Shown here one piece after another: positions 10,018 to 17,308 of a stretch of DNA of 64,000 nucleotides. Source of the stretch: Saprospiraceae bacterium (GTDB taxonomy: Bacteria; Bacteroidota; Bacteroidia; Chitinophagales; Saprospiraceae); contig JADJTQ010000008.1 in the NCBI GenBank assembly GCA_016711125.1, positions 62,001-126,000 on the forward strand. Direction: 5' to 3'. The translations under genes and the position numbers were made by a program. Numbering within the stretch: the first letter of the stretch is position 1; every line of letters begins with the position of its first letter. Below the pieces are notes generated by a model. It saw only the letters and a list, made by a program, of their open reading frames with translations. It was not told the DNA's origin and did not search any database.

Positions 10018-10919
10018 AACTCTTGCTTCTCAGGAGTGCTTGGCAGGCGATAAATATTTCGAAAATAGATGATGAGAGGAATAATGCAGATGCAACTGAC
10101 TATGATACCATACCAGGGAAGGTCGGGTACCGGCGTTTCATCAATATCATTGATCATTTCCGGATTAAAATAGCTTAGTAAAACCATGATGCCATTATTA
10201 AAAAAGTGAGCAATAATTGGCACCCATAAATTGTTTGTCCATAAAAATAGGTATCCCAGGTACAGGCCCAGAATAAATCTTGGAATAAAACCTTCAAATT
10301 GGAAGTGGATAGCACTAAAGATGAAAGCGGTAAACCAGACAGCCGCAGTCCGGTGATTAAAAAAGCGAACACTAAGTTGCTGAATAACTCCCCTGAAAAG
10401 AAATTCTTCGCCTAAAGCAGGCAAAATGGCAATGAGCAAAAGATTAATAACTAGATCCCACACATGATCCATCCGGATAATCGTCTCCAGGGTATTTGTG
10501 GCGTCTTCTTCCATTTGAAGCATCCACTCAGGTAATGGGATGGATTGATTGATTTCGTAGGTATATTGTATAAGGGGTAGGAGAAAGAACAACATGGCCA
10601 AGGCCAGCAACAACCAACTGAACTGAAGTGGGTTATTCAAGCCAAAAAAAGACCACAATCTTTGTTTGAAAGCAATCCAGGCAAAGACCAAAGCTGGAAT
10701 CAGAAATGTGGATAGCTGAGTAACAAACAGAGCTACCTTCAAATGATTTTTGCTGCTATCACTATAAAATAAAATGCTGGGATCGACACCCATTAAATAA
10801 AAGTAGATGAATTGAAATACTGTGCCTATCACCATGCTGACCAGCACAATTGCAACCAGAGTAAAAATCAATCTGAATATAGATGGGCGGTCTTTGGGTA
10901 AATAGATTTCCGTATACAA
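10014..10919 (-). CDS. CPBP-family intramembrane glutamic endopeptidase
   Basis: Integral membrane protease of the CAAX-protease/bacteriocin-processing (Abi) family. The EExxxR motif is present in LGEEFLFRGVIQQLSVRFF, the second-motif His in FSAIHFQFEG, and the third motif in IAHFFNNGIMVLLSY. Hydrophobic stretches suggest about eight membrane helices across 301 residues, which is typical. It is the first gene of a two-gene unit with the hydrolase-nuclease fusion (ATGA overlap). It is divergent from pdxJ, with only 17 bases between the two starts. Substrates of this family are rarely known, and nothing nearby looks like a peptide precursor. Confidence 0.92.
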   Translation of the reverse strand: MYTEIYLPKDRPSIFRLIFTLVAIVLVSMVIGTVFQFIYFYLMGVDPSILFYSDSSKNHLKVALFVTQLSTFLIPALVFAWIAFKQRLWSFFGLNNPLQFSWLLLALAMLFFLLPLIQYTYEINQSIPLPEWMLQMEEDATNTLETIIRMDHVWDLVINLLLIAILPALGEEFLFRGVIQQLSVRFFNHRTAAVWFTAFIFSAIHFQFEGFIPRFILGLYLGYLFLWTNNLWVPIIAHFFNNGIMVLLSYFNPEMINDIDETPVPDLPWYGIIVSCICIIPLIIYFRNIYRLPSTPEKQEL

Positions 10920-10924
10920 AATAG

Positions 10925-10932
10925 TATCTTTG
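10925..10932 (+). promoter_or_regulatory. Possible Bacteroidota -7 element for pdxJ
   Basis: TATCTTTG matches the TAnnTTTG consensus used by the Bacteroidota primary sigma factor. It ends four bases before the pdxJ ATG in a 17-base divergent gap, so a transcript from it would be almost leaderless. No clear TTTG element is visible about 20 bases upstream, so this is a weak call. Confidence 0.25.
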
Positions 10933-10936
10933 ACTT

Positions 10937-11653
10937 ATGACACGACTGAGCGTAAATCTTAATAAAGTTGCATTGATCCGGAATGCCCGGGGTGGCAATA
11001 TACCTGATTTGATTGAGGTGGCAAAAGATTGCGAACGATTTGGAGCTGGCGGTATTACCGTGCATCCCCGCCCGGATCAAAGGCATGTACGATATGATGA
11101 TTTGGCTCTGTTAAAAGCAGCGGTCACCACTGAATTTAACATTGAGGGAAATCCGACCCGTGAGTTTCTGGATTTGGTGTGTCAGATCCAACCACATCAA
11201 TGTACACTGGTGCCAGATGCTCCCGATGCACTTACATCAGATGCCGGTTGGAATACGGTAAAGAACCGTGATTTTCTGATTGAGGTCATTGCCAAATTGC
11301 ATCAGCACCATATTCGAACCTCACTATTTATTGATCCGGATCAGAAAATGCTCGACGGAGCCAAAGGTACGGGTACCGACAGAATTGAATTTTATACCGG
11401 TCCCTATGCTCATCAATTTGTGAATGACCCAGAGAGTGCGGTCAGACCATTTTCTGAAGCAGCCATTCACGCCACTTCATTGCAGCTCGGGATCAATGCC
11501 GGTCACGATCTTAATCTGCACAACCTGCGATTTTTTCGTACCCACCTTCCCAATCTTCTCGAAGTATCTATTGGTCATGCCTTAATTGCTGACGCTCTCT
11601 ATTTTGGGCTCCAGAATGTGGTTCAGATGTATAAGCACTGTCTCGATTCGTAG
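10937..11653 (+). CDS. pdxJ: Pyridoxine 5'-phosphate synthase
   Basis: Cytoplasmic enzyme that condenses 3-amino-1-hydroxyacetone phosphate with 1-deoxyxylulose 5-phosphate to make pyridoxine 5'-phosphate, the last ring-forming step of the DXP-dependent vitamin B6 route. The protein has the usual length (238) and the family's hallmark segments. These are [60 protein letters not shown] and [16 protein letters not shown]. The catalytic His and Glu regions ([18 protein letters not shown]) are intact, and there is no frameshift. It stands alone, divergent from the CPBP gene, and is followed by a stretch of degenerate repeats. Confidence 0.98.
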   Translation: MTRLSVNLNKVALIRNARGGNIPDLIEVAKDCERFGAGGITVHPRPDQRHVRYDDLALLKAAVTTEFNIEGNPTREFLDLVCQIQPHQCTLVPDAPDALTSDAGWNTVKNRDFLIEVIAKLHQHHIRTSLFIDPDQKMLDGAKGTGTDRIEFYTGPYAHQFVNDPESAVRPFSEAAIHATSLQLGINAGHDLNLHNLRFFRTHLPNLLEVSIGHALIADALYFGLQNVVQMYKHCLDS

Positions 11654-11674
11654 GCTTTAGTTCTCAGTTCTCAG

Positions 11675-11935
11675 TTTCATACCTACCCGTCACCTGACTT
11701 CGGGCTTCCGTCACCGGTCTTCGGTCTTCCGTCCACCAGCTTCCGTCTCCGGTCTTCTGTCACCCGGCTCCGGTCTTCCGACATCCGCTGCCCACTGCTG
11801 ACTGCCCACTGCCCTCCGAAGACTAGCCATATAGGCTCAGCAATCTCCGGCACTCGACTACGGTCTTCCGGCTTCCGACACCTTACTTCCAGCTTCCGTC
11901 TCCGGTCTCTCCGGTCTCCCGACACCCGTCTCCCG
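11675..11935. repeat. Degenerate CGGTCTTCCGTC-type short tandem repeat
   Basis: About 260 bases between pdxJ and the next gene consist of degenerate variants of a 7- to 8-base word such as CGGTCTTC, CCGTCTC and CGGCTTCCG. A paired TGCCCACTGCTGACTGCC motif sits in the middle (about 11789-11812). An open frame on the minus strand here encodes only repeating Arg/Asp/Gly/Lys words (GDGSPKSGDG, DRSRVTEDRRRK) and is not a gene. Repeats of this wording are, from memory, common between genes in environmental Bacteroidota. Confidence 0.8.
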
Positions 11936-12003
11936 ACATGGCACGGTTTCTGTGTTAGAAAGGACGAAAACCGATACTGTCCCGATTGATATGATTCCTC
12001 AAA

Positions 12004-12684
12004 ATGACTGGAATGATATTGCAAGACAGTACAACTGATCGTGGGTTTAGTTTGTCAACCAAATTGGTTGACCGTGCTTCTGAGCATGTCTTGGAGCTCC
12101 TGCAAGAGCATTTGAGCCCTAAATTCGTATTTCATAACCAACGTTACACCGTCCAGGCTGTACATGCTGTTTCACTAATATCCAAAGCTGAGGAAATCAC
12201 GTTACAAGATCAATTTTCACTCAAAATGGCCGCATGGTTTAATCATGTCGGCTTCATTCACACTATCGACAATCACCGCGAGGTCAGTGCTGAATTAGCT
12301 ACCGACTTTCTTAAGCGATTTGCAGTTGATGCTGATGTGATTGATCAGGTTTCCTCAATTGTCCTACAATCAGCCACTGCTTGGGATGTAGTATCACTTC
12401 TCGATATGGTGCTTTATGATGCAGACTTCTACTTTTTAGCAGCATCTAATTTCAAGGAAATGCTTGATCGTCGCAAGGATGAGATGATTCAGATCGATGG
12501 GGGCGTCACTGATTTAGAATGGAAGGATCTCATCGACGAATGTTTTGTGCAACACCAATACCTCACCAACTATGGCCAGGACTTCTTGCATAATCTACGT
12601 AGGGTCAACTATCTAAATTACAAAAATACGCACCAATCTCAGATCCACCACAAGGAGATCTTCGAACCCAAATCAAACTACTGA
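12004..12684 (+). CDS. HD-domain-like protein with degenerate metal-binding residues
   Basis: A 226-residue soluble protein whose order of motifs follows the predicted HD metal phosphohydrolase domain: FHNQRYTVQAVHAV, then AAWFNHVGFI, then NHREVS, then YDADFYFL. In active members the equivalent words are YHNxxHTxxV, AAxFHDxGY, NHEExS and DADLxxLG. Here the second His of the first motif is Tyr, the HD pair itself is replaced by NH, and the Glu after NH is Arg. It is therefore probably a non-catalytic ligand-binding or regulatory version, if the alignment is right. The C-terminus holds a helix with LEWKDLIDECFVQHQYLTNYG, which also appears in HD relatives of this group. No frameshift. The gene stands alone after the repeat tract. 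Confidence 0.6.
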   Translation: MTGMILQDSTTDRGFSLSTKLVDRASEHVLELLQEHLSPKFVFHNQRYTVQAVHAVSLISKAEEITLQDQFSLKMAAWFNHVGFIHTIDNHREVSAELATDFLKRFAVDADVIDQVSSIVLQSATAWDVVSLLDMVLYDADFYFLAASNFKEMLDRRKDEMIQIDGGVTDLEWKDLIDECFVQHQYLTNYGQDFLHNLRRVNYLNYKNTHQSQIHHKEIFEPKSNY

Positions 12685-12868
12685 TCTTTATTAGTTTACG
12701 CAACCTGAATAATTAATCGACCTTTAGATCCCTCAACGGAAGATGCAATTCTCGTTTCATTGATGCAATGGATTTCTAATTCTTGAATACGGCTTTTCCG
12801 CTGATCACTTGATCTATTGAATAACATCTCTTAACTTGGTTCTCCATTCCAAAAAGATATCGAAGAGA

Positions 12869-13141
12869 ATGGTGAGAGTCAACTTTACGCAGGCATTGAA
12901 AAGGTTCTATCCTGAATTGGAACCCTTTGCTGTGGATTGCAATAATGTCAGTGATCTGATTGAGGTCATGGACCAAAGATACCCGGGTATCAAGAATTAT
13001 ATCGTAGATGAGCAGGGCCAGCTCCGTAAGCACGTAAATATTTTTGTCCAACAAAAATTGATTAGCGATCGCATAAAACTCGGAGATCAACTGGCTCCCA
13101 ACGACGAGGTATATATCATGCAAGCTTTGTCAGGAGGTTAA
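12869..13141 (+). CDS. MoaD/ThiS-family ubiquitin-like sulfur carrier protein
   Basis: A 90-residue beta-grasp protein starting MVRVNFTQALKRFYP and ending in the exposed LSGG required for adenylation and thiocarboxylate formation in MoaD/ThiS proteins. The internal segments DQRYPGIKNYIVDEQGQLRK and HVNIFVQQKLI fit the MoaD-like fold, and EVYIMQALSGG matches the family's tail. The ATG at 12869 is preferred over an earlier in-frame start because it begins at the first strand. No moaE, thiG or E1-like ThiF gene lies in the window, so it is unlikely to be the molybdopterin or thiazole carrier of a local operon. Instead it is directly followed by a BNR-repeat protein whose apparent ribosome site (GGAGG) lies inside this gene's last codons, implying a functional pair. 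Confidence 0.87.
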   Translation: MVRVNFTQALKRFYPELEPFAVDCNNVSDLIEVMDQRYPGIKNYIVDEQGQLRKHVNIFVQQKLISDRIKLGDQLAPNDEVYIMQALSGG

Positions 13142-13150
13142 ACAAAATTT

Positions 13151-14229
13151 ATGAAAATAAAGTTCTGGTAGGCACGCGCAAAGGAATGCTTGTTCTCGAA
13201 CAGGCTGCAACTTCTTGGAAGATCACCAGTGATCATTTTATGGGCATTCCGGTGAACATGGTTTTTGAAGATACCCGAGATGGCACTTGGTGGGTGTCTC
13301 TTGATCACGGTCATTGGGGTAATAAACTCCTTCGATCGGCAGACAAAGGATCTACCTGGGAAGAAATTGCGGCACCCCAGTACCCTGAAGGCTCGTTGAT
13401 TAAAGAGGGTGTACCAGCAAGTCTGCGCTATATCTGGGCTTTTGCCAGTACCGGAAATGGAAATTCAAGCGGCCTCTGGATTGGGACAGAACCTGGAGGA
13501 CTTTTCAGACTGGATGCAGAAAACTATGCACATTTGGTGGAAAGCCTATGGAACTTTCCCGGCCGGTCTGAGCAGTGGTTTGGCGGTGGCCGGGATTATG
13601 CAGGAATCCACTCCATTTTGGTTGATCCTCGGGATGACAAACATATCTATGTAGGCATCAGTGTGGCAGGAGTATTTGAATCAAAAGATGGTGGACGATC
13701 CTGGAAGCCGAAAAACAAGGGTTTGCGAGCAGATTTTCTACCGGATCCTCAATCTGAGATCGGCCACGATCCTCATTTGTTGATATACTCCCCTTCCGAT
13801 CCTGATGTATTGTGGCAGCAGAATCATTGTGGCATTTTCCGCTCAGTAAATGGTGGTAACAGTTGGGACGATATCTCAGATCGTGATGGAGATGCTAATT
13901 TCGGATTTGCAGTCGCCGCTGATCCAACCGATTCAAAAAGGGCCTGGGTAGCGCCGGCTATCAGTGACGGCATCCGGGTGGCTATCGACCGTAAGCTCTG
14001 TATTTGCCGAACCGATGATGGTGGTTTGAGTTGGAAGACGTTACGCAGGGGTCTACCCCAGGAATATTGCTATGACATCGTGTTTAGGCACGCACTGATT
14101 TCCAATGGGCAGGATGTCATATTTGGCACCACCACCGGTAACCTATTTTCATCAGCTGATGGGGGAGAGGAATGGCAGACGGTGTCCAATTATCTGCCTA
14201 TGATTTATTGTTTAGCCTTTGCGAGTTAA
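13151..14229 (+). CDS. BNR/Asp-box repeat beta-propeller protein (sialidase-like), paired with MoaD-like gene
   Basis: A beta-propeller with at least five Asp-box repeats: SADKGSTWEEI, SKDGGRSWKPK, SVNGGNSWDDI, TDDGGLSWKTL and SADGGEEWQTV. The family start KVLVGTRKGMLVLE is present. In the sequence as given this is cut off from the ATG at 13151, because the A run at 13159-13161 is one short; adding an A gives MKIKVLVGTRKG. There is no signal peptide, so the protein is cytoplasmic, unlike true secreted sialidases. No sialidase Arg triad or RIP motif is obvious, so an annotation as exo-alpha-sialidase would be misleading. It begins 10 bases after the MoaD-like stop, so co-translation is likely. 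Role unknown; partner or target of the MoaD-like carrier is inference. Confidence 0.8.
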
Positions 14230-14314
14230 TTTTAGTAGCCTTTTTTTTTGCAGGGAATATTCTTTACGGCATCTTTGACCTCGTTTTCTAGTTAAAGAGT
14301 TCATACTGGTTGGG

Positions 14315-16099
14315 ATGAGGATAAAAGTGCCTTTTATACATTGGATCTATGGGCTAATGGTGCTCTACCTGGCGATCTTGTGTGCCGTTCAATGGTCCAA
14401 ATATCCTGACCAGGTCAACGAATTTTTTGGCCAGAGTGCAAGTGTATTGCAATACACTTATTACCTGGCAGCCATCGTGATAATTTTATGTTTTTGCTAC
14501 TTTGCATTTCGATTCCTCTCTGCCGCTCAATTTCGAAAAGTCGACTCTATTTGGCTCATTGGCTTATTTTTAGGAGTCAGTAGTTTGTATGTTGGTTCTT
14601 TCTTTGGAGTCCTGGCACCCAATGGTGATAACGCAGAATATATCATCAATGCTAAATCGATCGTTGAACAAGGGGGGGTATACCGGTTGGAAACACCCAA
14701 TCAAACGCCTAATTCACTGGCATCTCTGGGGTTGTCACTTCTTTTAACACCGATTTATGCAGGATGGGGATTGGACTTTTTTCCAATGAAAATTCTGATT
14801 TTGTTATTGGGCTTAACAGTAGGCCCTTTACTTTTTGCATTTTTTCGTCAGGATTATGACTTTTATCAATCGGCTTTGCTGGCCTTAGTGGCATTTTCAT
14901 CACCATATTTAGTGGCAAATTCGACCACGATAATGACCGAAGGGCCCTATCTCTTTTGGTCACTCTGTACGATTTTGGTGGTTCGGAAATATGCTGAGAG
15001 TCCAGGCTTTAATTGGCGATTAGGTCTGTTGATGTTTTTTTTAATGGCCTGGGTGTACCTTACTCGAGCTATTGGTATTACGATGATCGTGGCAACAATT
15101 TTATATCTCGCTTCCCGTGTTTCATGGTTAAAACTTTTATATCGGAGTTCCAGAAGCGATAAAAATGTAAAGGAACTGATCAAGCTGCTCTGGGTTTTTC
15201 TGCCTCTGCTCCTTGGGTTTGTTCTGTGGCAAATTCGGCAACAAAATTTGGGAGTTTCTCAAGTCTCTGTTTTCCTGAGACTTGATTTGCTGGCCCAGTT
15301 GTCAGACAATTTTGTCGCATTTAAGAATGTAGTTGGTCAATTATTATTTAGCCCGGGTTCCTTCCGGTGGTACAAACAATCAGCTGAATTCGTATTATCT
15401 CCTTTTAATTTTTACTGGCTGATAATTTTACTGTTTTTAATTGTTGGATTAGTGCTTGATTTAAAAGCCCGGAAATTAGTGGCTTTTTATTCAATTGCGC
15501 TGATCGTTGTTTTAATGCTCGCAAGCACCACCCCCCAGGAGCGGGTTTTTATGCGATATCTTTCAGTGATCATTCCCTTTTTAATCTATCATTTTTATTC
15601 GGCGATTCAATGGGTGATTTTGCAATTGGGTAATTCCAAATTTAAATCGCTGGCTACCGTAATACCGGTAATACCTATTTTGATCCTTGGCCATATGATG
15701 GTGACTCACCTGACATGCAACCGGTATAATGTACTCACCAAAGGGGCAGTTTTTAATAGTTGGTATAAGAGTTTTCTGACGGCCGCTGAATGGTGCGGAC
15801 AACACTTGCCTTCCAATTCATATATCATGTCAGTCAAGCCGAGAATTGTATATCTCTATAGTGGATTGCCAGGCTTCATGGTACGGGGCGAACGCGATGT
15901 CTATAATGCCGCTTATGAAAAGGCTAAACTTGAGGAAATTAAGTCGAGGGGAATCACTCACATCATTGTTGATGCAATTAGCAAGGCTACTATGGACAAT
16001 ATCCATCCGATTATTCAAAATAATCCGGATAAGTTCGAAAACTTGGCGGTGCCTGGCCTGGAAGATATGTGTACAGTGGTGAAGGTTAGACCTTATTAA
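14315..16099 (+). CDS. Multi-pass membrane glycosyltransferase-like protein (GT-C fold, PMT/ArnT-like)
   Basis: A 594-residue integral membrane protein with about ten to twelve hydrophobic helices, followed by a soluble C-terminal portion from about residue 480. An acidic motif GDNAEY at about residue 105, in the first large external loop, is where GT-C enzymes carry their catalytic Asp/Glu. The following YRLETPNQTPNSLASLG matches the loop seen in PMT/ArnT relatives. Such enzymes transfer a sugar from a polyprenyl-phosphate carrier to a lipid or protein on the outer face of the inner membrane. The C-terminal CGQHLPSNSYIMSVKPRIVYLYSG is typical of this group. It stands alone, and its last four bases overlap a convergent lipoprotein gene. 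Donor and acceptor cannot be inferred. Confidence 0.75.
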   Translation: MRIKVPFIHWIYGLMVLYLAILCAVQWSKYPDQVNEFFGQSASVLQYTYYLAAIVIILCFCYFAFRFLSAAQFRKVDSIWLIGLFLGVSSLYVGSFFGVLAPNGDNAEYIINAKSIVEQGGVYRLETPNQTPNSLASLGLSLLLTPIYAGWGLDFFPMKILILLLGLTVGPLLFAFFRQDYDFYQSALLALVAFSSPYLVANSTTIMTEGPYLFWSLCTILVVRKYAESPGFNWRLGLLMFFLMAWVYLTRAIGITMIVATILYLASRVSWLKLLYRSSRSDKNVKELIKLLWVFLPLLLGFVLWQIRQQNLGVSQVSVFLRLDLLAQLSDNFVAFKNVVGQLLFSPGSFRWYKQSAEFVLSPFNFYWLIILLFLIVGLVLDLKARKLVAFYSIALIVVLMLASTTPQERVFMRYLSVIIPFLIYHFYSAIQWVILQLGNSKFKSLATVIPVIPILILGHMMVTHLTCNRYNVLTKGAVFNSWYKSFLTAAEWCGQHLPSNSYIMSVKPRIVYLYSGLPGFMVRGERDVYNAAYEKAKLEEIKSRGITHIIVDAISKATMDNIHPIIQNNPDKFENLAVPGLEDMCTVVKVRPY

Positions 16100-16695
16100 G
16101 GGGGTCCTTGCCAAGCATATTCGTAGATGCAGAGTACACTACCGGAGTTAACTTTTGCCTTTATCCATCCCAGGCAGTCATTTTGCTTTATGGCGATGTA
16201 ACCGGTGTCTAGTGTGCGCCATGGACCAATATAGCCTCGAGGACCGATGGGCGGGCAGCATGGATCAGAAGCCGTTACCATGATAAATTCACCCTGCTCC
16301 CAGGTATCCTCCCTATTGATGATTTCGTTTTGGGCCACCATTCTAACAAAGTGAAGACTGTCCGTCAGTACTTGCGTTGTAGCATTATTTGTTTGCAGAC
16401 TCATTCGTGACCGGATTAAGGCCAGTCCGCCAAAAAACTGGCTAGCGAAGGCCTTAAGTGTCAAATCTTGGTTGCCGTCATTGTTCAGATCAATATCATA
16501 ATAAAGGGTATCAAAACGGGGCAATAATCGTACTTCAGGGTCTAAGATTTGCGGTTCTATTTCTGTGGTTGATCCTCCAATCACAATTTCATCCAAGCAC
16601 GAGGGTACGTTCTCCTTTGAACATTGGATAAGGAATATCCAGAACAGTAATATCAGCAAGGTTGGCAGGGACCTTGGAAACACTCTTAAATACAT
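16096..16695 (-). CDS. Hypothetical lipoprotein with an EF-hand-like DLNNDGNQD loop
   Basis: A 199-residue protein with a lipoprotein leader (lipobox LIQC, Cys about residue 25). The mature part contains YYDIDLNNDGNQDLTLKAF, a Ca-binding-like loop also seen in FG-GAP repeats, and a Cys-rich region SDPCCPPIGPRGYIGPW. The segment GYIAIKQNDCLGWIKAKVNS resembles the end of many short Bacteroidota lipoproteins that describe a displayed domain, but I recognise no named family. It converges on the GT-C gene with a four-base overlap, so the two are transcribed toward each other with no space for a separate terminator. Function unknown. Confidence 0.65.
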   Translation of the reverse strand: MYLRVFPRSLPTLLILLFWIFLIQCSKENVPSCLDEIVIGGSTTEIEPQILDPEVRLLPRFDTLYYDIDLNNDGNQDLTLKAFASQFFGGLALIRSRMSLQTNNATTQVLTDSLHFVRMVAQNEIINREDTWEQGEFIMVTASDPCCPPIGPRGYIGPWRTLDTGYIAIKQNDCLGWIKAKVNSGSVLCIYEYAWQGPP

Positions 16696-16829
16696 TGACT
16701 TTTGTCAAATTTGTAGGGATAATTTAAACTTTATTTCTGTTCCAAGTTTCACCAATTTGATTGCATGGAAAAGTGCCATGATACATAGGCTGACATGAGA
16801 ATCGAAGCGATATTTACTAAACGAGAATT

Positions 16830-17239
16830 CTACGTTACTTTGCTAGATGAAAACTCGGTAGTACAGGTTAATTCCACTTCATGTCCATCCGGGTCGTGGA
16901 GATAAATGGATTGAAAATAGTGATGATCTTGATACCGGTAATGTAAGTGCTTTTTCTTAAAGAATTCCCGGGCTGTCTGAAATGCAATCCTACTCACTCT
17001 GAAGGCAAAGTGATCAATTTTGATAGGACGAGGGTGAGGTATTTCCAGATCCTGCATTGGAGCAGGAAACAGGGCTACTCCAAAATTTCCACTAACCATA
17101 AAATGGGAAAGTCTCCCCCCTTCTTCAAATTTCATCACCTCAAAACCTGAATATTCTTGATGCCAGTCTTGAGATATAACATGTCTTTTACCTAGATAAG
17201 AACATGATCTAAGAATTCAATCTCAAATGGATGTGTCAT
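16830..17239 (-). pseudogene. Glyoxalase/VOC-fold protein, inactivated by a nonsense codon and a frameshift
   Basis: The open frame from 17138 to 16830 encodes only the later part of a VOC-fold protein, with IKIDHFAFRVS and YFQSIYLHDPDGHEVELTC giving the second beta-alpha-beta-beta-beta unit and a metal-ligand Glu. The missing first unit is found just upstream in another frame. From an ATG at 17239 it reads MTHPFEIEFLDHVLI, then a TAG at 17194-17192, then VKDM. The normal sequence would be HVLIQVKDM, so the TAG is one C-to-T change from CAG. A frame change between about 17172 and 17184 is then needed to reach SQDWHQEYSGFEVMKF. Two different lesions make a genuine pseudogene more likely than a single error. 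Confidence 0.7.
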
Positions 17240-17308
17240 AAAGTGCAATACTCATTTTTAGTTTACTGCCTTCTATGGTAATAATGGTTATTCTTTGCTC
17301 TACCATAA

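Noticed and set aside
11683..12024. 113-codon minus-strand frame
   Set aside because: Encodes only degenerate short repeats from the intergenic tract; not a protein.
13151..14229. True exo-alpha-sialidase
   Set aside because: No signal peptide, no visible Arg triad or RIP motif; only Asp-box propeller repeats are shared.
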